Assembly: GCF_036588685.1 (NCBI RefSeq)
Contig: NC_086386.1
Coordinates: 71,484,682 to 71,548,681 of the forward strand
Reading direction: 5' to 3'
Source of the DNA: Mytilus trossulus
Taxonomy: Eukaryota > Mollusca > Bivalvia > Mytilida > Mytilidae
Length of the DNA: 64,000 nucleotides
Made by a program: the position numbers and the translations under genes. Positions 25,431-35,964 of this stretch are shown one piece after another (the first letter of the stretch is position 1; the number at the start of each line of letters is the position of its first letter). A model generated the notes under the pieces. The model was not told the origin of the DNA. It made no database searches and worked only from the letters and a program-made list of their open reading frames with translations.

Positions 25431-25449
25431 TCCATGGGTGACCGTTCTT

Positions 25450-26190
25450 TGTTTTGCTGTTTTGTCTGTGATGTGACTTTTCACTGCTTTTGTTATTGTT
25501 GTTGTAAAACAGATCCACATTTCATTTACCCAAATATGTTGTTGATTTTCAAAGAGGTGTTTATATAAGGTGTTTAATTCTTGTTCAGTTGTGCCCTAGT
25601 TTGCTTTTTAGTATAATGGAATTATTCTTGGCTTTTGTTTAAGTTTTAATGAAGCTATTGCAATTTCGGAAATCACAATAGCATGTTCAGATAGGCCTAG
25701 AATAACTTCAACACGTTGTACTCGGTTTGGTAAGTTTGTAATTATCAGATCAGGAATATTGTTTTCTCAAACAAATTGTTGGAAATCAACAATTTGTTTG
25801 AGACATGTTTTTTTTGCCAAAGAAGTTATAAAGGTGTGGGTAATGAATGTTTAGTTTTAGAGATCTGTTGTTCCGATCCCAAACCTGGGTCATTATAAGC
25901 GTAGAATGTTTCATTTGTGTGGCTTTTCTTATCATCAAGTCAAAATTGTTGAGACTATCTTCGTTAGATATGTTTGGATTGTAGAAAGAGCTTAAGTGCA
26001 ATGTTTTCGAACCCACAATGCCTATTTTGTCCAGATCATTTCTGTTTTGTCCGGGGGTGCAAGTTCATATACCTCAGAGCTTATAAGTTCTTTCTTTATT
26101 GCAATAAGAACACCACCCCTTCTTTGTTTTTTTCTTTCTGTCATTTATGTACAACTAAAATTGTAAGGGAATATTTCGACATCTTTTATT
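25450..26190 (-). pseudogene. LINE endonuclease-domain fragment, broken
   Basis: Translating the minus strand with frame changes gives the order expected of a LINE apurinic-type endonuclease: a RGGVLIAIKKELISSEVYEL block (about 26115-26055), GSKTLHLSSFYNPNISNEDS (about 26010-25955), IPDLIITNLPNRVQRVEVIL (about 25760-25700) with a following SEHAIVISE, and a linker toward the RT ending NEMWI. There are several stops and at least two frameshifts. The RT domain itself is absent. It inserted between monomers of the tandem array and explains the longer spacing there. The superfamily (CR1/L2-like) is a guess from recollection. Confidence 0.65.
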
Positions 26191-26982
26191 TTGGGGTTTA
26201 ACCAAGTTTATATGCCAAATATTATTTCAGGCTTTGTGCTGTCAATAATAATATTTACGAGATGATGCTTGCTTTTAATTGACTAAAAGTTATTATTCAG
26301 TACTCTCAAAGGCTTATTAAAGGATGACACCCGAGTTTCTTAAAGTATGGGTGTAGATGCATGAAGAGGCTTGATGTGTTGCTTTTGATACTCTGGACTT
26401 GATGGACTATGCTAGAAAATTAAAATGTATTTGATGACACTAGCTAACTATGCAACAATGAATAGTGACAATCTTTGTTTTCCAATGTTAATCTTATTGA
26501 TTTTTCAAGTTAAATACTTCTTGGTGTTGGACGTGTTACATTTTCCTTACTTCGTCATCAATATATTAATTATGATTGCATCAGACTAATTTTACATGTA
26601 ACTTTTAAAGTACACTGAATATATATCTATATATAATGATATGAATACATATATTTCATCAGTTATAATTATATAAAGTTTCCTTTTCTGCGTAGTATCG
26701 TCTATGCTAAACAATTTGATACATCTTACATTTGCTGGTCGGTTTTATATATATTATAAAATTCTAGCAAATTTACAAAATTAACACTGTTGGGTTGATA
26801 TTTATGAGATTATATTCATATACAGAATGTGTGTTCAGCCTTGTATCACCATTACTGGTGATATGATGTATAAAATCTGCCGTAGTGTTGTCACTGGTTC
26901 AGACGTACTTACAATAGTATTACTTATGTGAATGCATCATACCTTTTAAATATAAATTATAAGGATTTAATATGAATTGTAA

Positions 26983-28838
26983 AACCAACATAACAGATTG
27001 CCAGACGTTCGTCTTATTTGCACACGACTCATCAGAGGGGCTCGAATCAAAAAACCAAAATGGAAGACCAAGCGATATAAATTTGTTTTGTATGAACAGT
27101 TATGTAGTTTATGTATCTATAGCTTACAACGAATCAAGATGCAGATTTCTCTTGGTTGAAATTCCAAAGGACATAAAAGACCCATGGCTATTCAGAATTT
27201 CCCCTTTGGAAATTGTCGTGTAGGTATATCTTGAGTTGCATATGAATGGTTAAGACCTTGTTATATTATCAGGCAGTATATGTTATGTCATTAACAAACA
27301 CAAACGATGAAGTGTGGAGATTTGTATGCTAGATCAATAAAATAAAATTGTCATAGAGAAAACACAGCAAAATTTAGCGTATTTAAAGATAGGCGAGGAT
27401 GAATTTTGATAGTCTGATTTAGATCTGATATATATCAACAACCTCACAGATTTATTTTGGCAGTATATTAACGTCTGCTTTTTTCTTCAACTCATTGCAT
27501 GGTATTATTCTCGACTTGTTATATTCGTATTTGTGGTGTTTCTTCCGTTCTTGTTTAATACAATAACTTGTTCTGGCATTGATAAGACATTTCATTCAAA
27601 TAATTTCATTTTATCTTATTATAAATATAAAGATGTTTCGTTTGATGTATAAGTAGAGTATGGTTTCAATTTTTTTAAATACTAAGGCTTTTCTACTTCC
27701 TTCATAGATTACCTTAGCTGTATTTTGCAAAACTTTTAGGAATTTTGGTCCTCAATGCGCTTCAACGTCGTACCTTATTTGGTCTTTTTAACTTTTTTGG
27801 ATTCGAGCGTCAATGATGAGTCTTTTGTAGACGAAACGCGCGTTTGGCGTATAAACAAAATTTAGTCCTCGTATCTATGATGAGTTTATTTTCATAAACT
27901 GTGGAATTTCATATATGTAATACTGTCATAATGCATTATTATATTGCTATAATACTTTGATAGATTTAAATATAAAGCTATTAAAGTACTTTTGTAATAC
28001 AAGCTAATTATACAACACGGAAAGGTGGTAGGCTCTGTGTTCATTTGTTTATATAATTGATTATGCAAATTATGTAATTCTTGATGTTGTTCGTGTAACA
28101 TCTTTCATTATTCGTCATCAATATATTAATTATTTCATCAGCAAAATTTAACTTGTATTTTTCAATGTACTCTGATAATATGAATAATATGTATATATAT
28201 TATTACTTATTATTATATATTTTGTCCCCTTTATAACCAAGACGATCCGGTACATCTTTAATTGTTAGATTGTCCTTTTATAGACGTATATCTACAAGTA
28301 AATGACACATCAAATTATCTACATATTATATGCTACTTATTTACAAAGCTTGAAGTAAAGATTTCAGAATAAGGAATAGAATAATTGATTTAGCAATCAT
28401 CAACTGTTTGCCAGGCGTGCGTTTTTTTACACACTACTCATCAATTGGGCTAAAATCAGAAAATAAAATATTAAATTGGAAGACCAAGCGATATGCGTTG
28501 TTTGAACTGATAATTTTGTAATTATATTATCGTTAAAAACGAGTCCAGATCTAGATCGTCGTCTTGGTTGCAATTCCAAAAGGAACATACTAAGACACAT
28601 GATGATTTATTAATTGTTCTACCTGTGAAGTGTCGTGTAGGTATATCTTGAATTTCATGTGAATGGTTAAGACCTTATTTCGTTTTCAAGCAGTATATGG
28701 TATGCAATTGTCGTCCGAGACCACAATTGTCGTCTCTTGATTGTCGTTGTTCACGAATATAGTCCCTACAAAATTTATTTCTCCATGTTTAATGCCTCAA
28801 ATTGCAAGTAGGGGAAGAAATTACACTGTAAAAAAAAA
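26983..28838. repeat. Left part of duplicated array block, copy B, with the empty site
   Basis: Corresponds to 16265-17902. Shared landmarks are cagacgttcgtctt with cacgactcatcagaggggct at the start, and gcaagtaggggaagaaattacactgta at the end. It differs by a roughly 220-bp extra segment (27660-27890) holding a gatgagtctt..acgaaacgcgcgt repeat. At 28830-28838 it has nine A and no 5.5-kb insertion. Confidence 0.8.
27690..27885 (+). repeat. gatgagtctt / acgaaacgcgcgt dispersed repeat
   Basis: Shares tttggcaaaact-like, cctcaatgc.cttcaac, gatgagtct and agacgaaacgcgcgt words with copies at 59885-60080 and 59575-59700 (same strand), and with 23855-23990, 29258-29392 and 49715-49880 (opposite strand). 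It is present here and absent from the matching position in copy A of the array, so it marks a separate insertion. Confidence 0.75.
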
Positions 28839-30800
28839 GGGGTAAAGAATTTTAAAGAAACGTAGTTGTAAAAGTTTAAAATTAGCACTTCGGAAGCTGT
28901 CAAAAGATTTTAAGACGCCCTAAACATAAAAGTCTCAATATATCGAGTTAGAGCCGATGAAGTTTTCTATAATTTTGATATAGTTTGTCCCAAAAGTAGT
29001 ACAACGCACTGTAAAAATTTCATTGAGAAAGCGCAGGCAGGATTTTTTTTTAATATTCAGGATGTTTACACTGGAAGTCGTAAATATTGAGATCCTTAAA
29101 ATGTGTTTATACCTGAACATTATACTTATAATTGATTTGGTATAGGTATATGATAATATAGATGAATATTGTTCTTCAAAGAAGTGGTTTACATGAACTT
29201 TGGAATTTCAATTTGTTTATTAATAATATATTATTCAATTACGGTATTGATATAACCATGATAACTACTCAAAAGTACCAGTATTACTTAATACGCGAGA
29301 CGCGCGTTTCCTCTACATAAGACTCATCAGTGACGCTCACATTAAATAGTTGTGAAGCCAAACAAGGACAAAGTTTCAGAGCATTGAGGTCAAAAAATTT
29401 CAAAAAAGTAATTTTTCGATAGATCTTAATAAAAAGCAAATCAAAGTACTTTGCTGAGATTAGCTAATTTTACAACATTGGTTTTTCTTTGTTAAAATAT
29501 TTGATTATGCACATTATGAATAACATATTATTAACATTTTATTTGTTAATTGATTATGCAAGTTATGTACTTCTTGATGTTGTTCGTGTAACATATTTCT
29601 TATTCGTCATCAATATATTGATAATTATTTCGTGGAATTTTACATGTATTTATCAAAAAACACTGAAAATATAAATAATACGCATTTATATACTATTAGT
29701 TATTTTTATACAATTTTTCCTTATTTTTTAGACGTTCTAGTTGATCTTCAATTTTCTGGCTGGTTTTTGTAATAGTATGTACAAGTATATGGGATATTAA
29801 ATCATTTGCTTCTTATTTGTCACTTATTTACAAAGCTTAAAGTAACGATTTCAGAATAAGGAAAAGTATTCTTGATTTAGCAATCATCAAGATAACAGTT
29901 TGATTGTCGGGCTTTTTTTGTACATACGACGTACAAATGTATCAGTGTGAATCTAATTAGAAAAAAACAAATGACCATATTGGAAAACCTTGCGAATTAA
30001 CGTTGTTTGTACAGTTGGTAATGCCATTGTCTTTAACAACGAATCAATATCTAGATCGTCTTCTTGGTTGAAATTCCAAAGAAAAATTCACAGACACATG
30101 ATATCTTTATGGTAATTGTCGTGTAGGTTTATCTCAAGTTGCATATGCATGGTTAAGGAACATAAAAAGATACATTTGTCGTTCCCAAGCAGTATATGTA
30201 CATGTAATGACATTTACACACACAAATGATATTTTGTGTGGAGCATTGTCTGCGAGATCAACAAATAATTTGTCATAGAGACCACCGCAGCAATATTTCA
30301 CATAATCAAAGATTAGAGTGTGTATCTATAAAAAGATTAAGTTCTGATTAACACCAACGACCACACAGATTAAACATATTCTGACAATGTGTAAACGTTT
30401 ATTTTTCCTTTAGCTAATTACATGACATTATCCTTATTAAAATCGTATTTTTGTGGTGTTCCAATGTTGATGGATTTCGGCCTTTATATAACACATTTCG
30501 CCGAGAAGTTTTATTGATAATGGTTAGGTCACTATGAAGAACGTGGAATTATCATATGTGACTAAGGAAAAAGCAGAGGTACAATCTGAACTTTTACACT
30601 AACATTTGTTAAATTTGAGATTCTGAAAAACGTGTTTATAATTGGTTTGGTATCGGTAAAACATAGAATAAATATTTTATCTTCAAAGTAGGTAGGTGTG
30701 TTCAAGTCAACGAATTCATGATATGGGTATTGGCTTAGTTTATTTATGGTAAATACCACATACCACTCATATGTTTCATGTTGTGTTCCTTCCTTTATGG
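28839..30800. repeat. Right part of duplicated array block, copy B
   Basis: Counterpart of 23432-25430. The offset between the copies is constant (5407 bases at the start), whereas left of the insertion it is 10933; the difference of 5526 is the inserted length including two extra A. Similarity ends near 30800, where another, more diverged monomer fragment follows to about 31170. Confidence 0.85.
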
Positions 30801-31199
30801 TTCAATACTATGATATGTTCTTGCATTAATAGGACATTTCTTTCACAAAATTTAATATGATATCTTATTATAAATATAAATATGCTCGTCTGAGGTTTAT
30901 GTAGAATATGTTAAACAAATACTGTGGAATTTCGTTAATGTATTAGTTAAATATTTCAATACGATATTGATATAAAACTTTAATAGATTCAAATATAAAA
31001 GCTAATTATGCAACATTTTATTTGTTAATTGATTATGCAGGTAATGTATTTCTTGATGTTGTACTTGTAACATATTTCTTATTTCGTCATCAATATATTG
31101 ATAATTATATCGTCAATGGAATTTTACATGTATTTGTCAGACTACACTTGCATTGGAAAATAAATATAAGGAATAAAACGCATTTGCACCAACAAAGAT

Positions 31200-32370
31200 A
31201 CTACAAAAAGGTGTCTAAAAAATAGAAAGAGTCATCCCCTTGTTGCACCTATCCCAATTTAGGAGCCTGTAGCCTTTGTAAGTTTCCAAGCAAGGATTTC
31301 AAATTAAAATTTATGTATATAAAAGAGGGACGAAGATTTTATATATGTTAGGAAGGTTTGTATTATGTTCAATATCAGTGATCTAGTACACTTTTTAGTT
31401 TAGAGGCCAGATGAATCTTGCCTCCGGATGCTGGATTTTCCCGCTGCTTTGAAGACAAATTAATGGCCCTCGGCTAGTGTTTTTTGTTTTTTTTGGGAGG
31501 GCGGGTTGTTTTCTGTTTGAACTTTCCACATTTCCGTTATCAATGTTATTGACAAATTTGTCTCTCGTGCGAACAACATCAGCTGAGAAGAACGTGTACA
31601 ATACAAGGACAAGAAGATCAACAAAAGAGTCTCAATGTTGCTGACTTGATAAGTTATCACACCTTCTCCTCAAAAACTACAAGCAAATCGAACAATATCC
31701 AAAACTATCCAAGATCTGTACCTGTCTACATGTACTAGATTGTTTAGCCTCAAACACTTGCTGGAGAGATCTGATATATTATTTAAACAAGCCTCCTCCT
31801 GCAAGGGATGCAAAAAAACAAACGAGTTCTGGCTTGCAAGCAAAAACTGAAGACTTTTACCGGTCACTTTACTGGCACGGAAGACACAGCAATGTTAAAT
31901 GTAAGACTTTAGATGATGTGTATCTTCTACAGGCTAACTTACTAAACCGAACCACCATTCCTGAAACTATTAACGGCTATTGTAACGACTATACAAGCCA
32001 ACCTGCCTCGTCGTTGACATTTGAAATCTCCTGACCATCGACTGACCAGGACAATCCCAGACGACAATACTGCTTTATCTAGTAGGGGATAGATTCACTC
32101 TGTGAATATAATAAGAGAATTTAAAACTTTGAAACAAAATGGAAACAATGAAAAGGTGAAGTTTTATTTGTGCGTTCTGTTCTTTTTTCTAAAATGCATT
32201 TTTTTCCAGACAAAAATCTTTTCAAAATTAACAGTTACCTGTTGATGTCAATAGCAAACATATACAAAGTATATTGTGATAATAGGTGCAATAAATCTGC
32301 TATATAACTATGAGTTTATAGTCACTACATTGATATTTCTTAAGAAAAAAAAAGTTTCATCTCAGGATTT
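31200..32370. other. Non-genic stretch with dispersed-repeat fragments
   Basis: A segment at 31380-31500 (gaggccag.tgaatcttgcctccggatgctgg style, broken here into shorter words) looks like a dispersed mussel-type repeat. Overlapping open frames at 31395-32034 on both strands have no recognisable domain. The plus-strand one at 31834-32034 contains SLYWHGRHSNVK but starts abruptly and has no splice support. I see no supported gene. Confidence 0.4.
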
Positions 32371-32375
32371 GATCA

Positions 32376-32875
32376 TTTCAATATTTCAAGCTGATATCTT
32401 ATATACCTACATTTCAACCTTATATATTATATACCAACATTGAAACCTGATATATTTTATACCAACATCTCAACCCTACCCATATATACAAACACGTCAA
32501 CATGATGTATTATATACCGACATTTCAACATGATATATTATATACCAACATTTCAATCTGATATATTATATACCAACATTGCAACCTGATATATTTTAAA
32601 CCAACATCTCAACCTGATCCATTATAAACAAACACGTCAACATGATATATTATATACCAACATTTCAACCTGATATATTGTAAACCAACATTTCAACCTG
32701 ATATATTACATACCAACATTCCAACCTGATATATTATTTACCTACATTTCAACCATATGTATGATATACCAACATTCCAACCTGATATAGTATATACCAA
32801 TATCTCAACCTGATATCTAACATATCTACATTTAAACCTGATTTATTATATACAAACATTTCAGCCTGATATATA
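32376..32875. repeat. 28-bp minisatellite, block 1 (~18 units)
   Basis: The unit is approximately gatatattatataccaacat followed by ttcaacct. Units vary by point changes (catctcaacc, cattccaacc, aacacgtcaac), which shows an old array. It is interrupted downstream by a dispersed repeat and resumes at 33585. Confidence 0.9.
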
Positions 32876-33140
32876 AAATTGAGAAGGTAAACGGGGAATG
32901 TGTGAAAGAGACAGCATCCCGACTATAGAAAAGACAACAGCAGAAGGTCAACAACAGGTCTCCTATGTAGCGAGAAATTCCTACCTGAAGCGTCTTTTAG
33001 CTGGCCCCTCAACAAATCTCTACTAGTTCAGTGATAATGAACGCCATACTCAACTTCCAATTGTCCACAAGAATTTCAAGACTTACATGTTGTTGAGATA
33101 TCAACACTACCCATATACCTCAAGCCAATGTAGAAAAGTA
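32876..33140 (+). repeat. Dispersed repeat inserted in the minisatellite
   Basis: Words such as attgagaaggtaaacgggga, gtgtgaaagagacag, ttagctggcccctcaacaaa and tagttcagtgataatgaac match segments at 48440-48560, 49085-49300 and (first 40 bases) 61617-61660. Its start coincides with the end of minisatellite block 1, so insertion into the array is likely. The sequence from 33140 to 33584 is non-genic. Confidence 0.75.
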
Positions 33141-33584
33141 AACGCATAACAATATGCACATTAAAATTCAGTCCAAGAGAAGTCCGAGTCTGAAGTCAGA
33201 AGATGTAACCAAAGAAAATAAACAAAATGACAATATTATATAAATAACAACAGACTACTAGCAGTTAACTGACATGCCAGCTCCAGTCGCTTTCAATAAA
33301 ACTGATTGAAAAATTATGATTTCATCATCTGAATATCAGACACAATCCTTCCGGTTGATTTAGTATCATACCAACATTAAATTTATGCAAAGAACATAAC
33401 CCGTGTTATGCCAACAACTGGTCTTTAAATAAATGTGTTTAGTTCCAATGCAAAGACCCTATAAATGAACAAATATCAACGCCAACATATGCAATCTTGA
33501 ATGACCTGACAACAGTATAGTAACTATGTTCCTTCTTAATAAGTCTATTTTAAGGTTTTGTTAGTTTCTGAGGTGAATACTGCC

Positions 33585-33850
33585 ATTTTATATACCAACA
33601 TCTCAACCTAATATATTATATACTAACATCTCAACCTGATATATTACATACAAACATTCCAACCTGATATATTATTTACCTACATTTCAACCATATGTAT
33701 GATACACCAACATTCCAACCTGATATATTATTTACCTACATCTCAACCTGATCTATTATATACCACCATCTCAACCTGCTATATTATATACCTATATTTC
33801 TTCCTGATATATTACATACCTACATTTCAACATGATATATTATATACAGA
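33585..33850. repeat. 28-bp minisatellite, block 2 (~9 units)
   Basis: Same unit and phase style as the block at 32376-32875, including the variant tatgtatgatac.ccaacattcc that occurs in both blocks. This points to one array split by later insertion, or a partial duplication. Confidence 0.85.
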
Positions 33851-35964
33851 TTTGTACTGTTGTACATGTCTAGGATAAAGCTTTGTCGGTATTCTGAAAA
33901 AATCTGGCAGTTCATTTTCTGAACTCTGACTTTTAAACTCGACAATCAACTATTTTTATTGGATTTTCCCGAGAATTCAATTGTACCAATGTACAATGAT
34001 GTATAAATGGAGCAAGACAAAATTTTATTGACAAACGATTCGAAACAACTGCAGTTACTCGGGTACTACCACAAATATTGGTTCGGTAGTTCCGATCGAT
34101 TGCCATCAATGTGAAGTTATCGAGGTGTTTACTACAATAAAAGAAGATAACCATAGTATCTTAGCTTATAATATATATTTTTGCTTTTATTAGAATGAAA
34201 ATCTTATCATACAGTCATGTAAAAGAACAACTGGGTTAATCATTCTGAAGATTGGAACTTCATTACAAAATGATACAAACAGTGATTTATCATATTTAGT
34301 GAAACCAGAAAGAAATATCAGATTAGCAAGGAACTGGGTTTATATATCTTGAGCATTGTTGAGGGTAGGAATAGCGTGCTTAATTCAAATGAAGATGCAA
34401 TGGTTGATACTTATATTTAAGAGAACATGATCTTTTGAAAAGTTGTATTGACGTTGAACAAGTTTTCATTAAATGCGAGTAATCTCTTATCGTCCATGTT
34501 TGCCTATTTTTTTTTTTTGTTTTTTTTTTGGTCTATGACTGACTAATTTAATACATGGTTACTAAACCTTGTACACAGATTAAATGAGGGGAGACATTTG
34601 ATTGGTCAACTTCAAGTGAAGGTTATTTCTTATATGCAATTTCTATAAAACAGGACAGGATAAAACTTTACTCATGCCAGTTATAGCTTTATTTGCCACA
34701 AAGATAATTTCTGCACATATTTTTAAGTGCAAATTTAACAACGACTTAGAATGGTAATCAAGGGTGATATTACACCTAATATCGAAAGCTGTACATGCAC
34801 CTTTGACCTTGTGAGTAATCTCATGTGGTATAATTTTGATATGTCAGTGAACTATTACAAAGAATGAAATATTTTGAGTTGATTGTGTCTCCAAAACATA
34901 TTTTAGAGAACAATTTTCTTCAATAAAGACCCTGCCATGATTATTCAGTTTACAGAATAACCATACTAAGTGTTGTTTTTAGGGGGTCTCCTGATTTCTT
35001 ATATTCTGCAAAGATAATAGAACATTTTAATAAGAAATAATTCAATAAATATATAGTTATAAGTTGATGCTGTAACAACAAATTACAAGGAGAAGCATTT
35101 TATGTCCCTCTCTGGAACGCGTGGTAATTTTTTTTTTCACGCAAGGATTGATTGAAACATCATTGGAGACAGTAAACTTTTATGCGGATTGCTCATTCTG
35201 CTAAAATACTCCAATTACTCATTTCTTATAACATTTCTATCATAAAGGAATGAAACTAACCCCAATGTTTGTATTTATAGGCCTGAAAAGTTGAAATTTT
35301 GAGGAACTGAAAGGCATACATTAACCAAAAGAGACTCTATTAGGGAGACAAAGTGGTCAATTAGTGGTATTTATCTTCCTATAATCATCATGTGTGTCTA
35401 ATTCCATTGTTTCTAGGCAGATGAGATAAATATTTGAGTATTTATTATTCCACACTATATTCTAGACTTTTAGGGCTTGGTTTGGATTTGTCGAGGAAAT
35501 TTAGCTCGAATGGCTGTTGATGTCATCTTTTATTGTACTAGATTTTTTCTCAAACTATTGAACTATTTAGTATTAAACTTGACGGAAATGCATGCAATTA
35601 CAAGTAATACTAAGGAATAAAGTCACATTCAGTTAATTTAACAGTAATGTCTTATTTAGGTGTAATACCACTAAATTATGTTACGTCACAGACGGTTTTA
35701 TACGAAAATAGGTAGAAAAAAATTGGCGGGAGATTTTTGTCATTTGATCTTTTACTTTATCATAAGCAAGTTAAAGTTATCAAAAAGTATAACAAAATAG
35801 ATGGCTTATAATACTACATATACAAGATTTTTTAAATGGGGGTCGATGGACACAGTTTCGAAGGCTTTCAGATGGATAAAACAAAAATTCCAAAACATGA
35901 CAAGCAACTATTCTCAAAATATTCAGTATATTCCGCTAAATTAAAACAATTCATTATCTACTGA
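33851..35964. other. Stretch without recognisable features
   Basis: AT-rich sequence without coding potential, tandem repeats or repeats I can match inside this window. It lies directly downstream of the fibrinogen-related gene on the minus strand and may include its 3' UTR; an inverse-complement AATAAA occurs near 35528-35533. Confidence 0.5.

Larger units (their letters stand above)
16200..31170. repeat. Degenerate tandem array of six ~1.5-kb monomers
   Basis: The anchor word cgtcatcaatatatt occurs at 17162, 24195, 26553, 28113, 29605 and 31085, each in the same flanking context (ttgatgttgttcgtgtaaca before it, tacatgtatt-like sequence after it). The spacings are about 1.5 kb once the 5.5-kb insertion (17903-23426) and a LINE fragment (25450-26190) are subtracted. 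A second anchor, gatttcagaataagg, precedes each tcatca-type segment (16224, 17430, 24435, 28366, 29849). No monomer encodes a convincing protein; the short frames are chance. Blocks 16265-25430 and 26983-30800 are much closer to each other than neighbouring monomers are, so a multi-monomer block was duplicated later. Confidence 0.8.

Noticed and set aside
32376-33850. CRISPR-like array of 28-base repeats
   Set aside because: Units are contiguous without unique spacers, and the DNA is eukaryotic.
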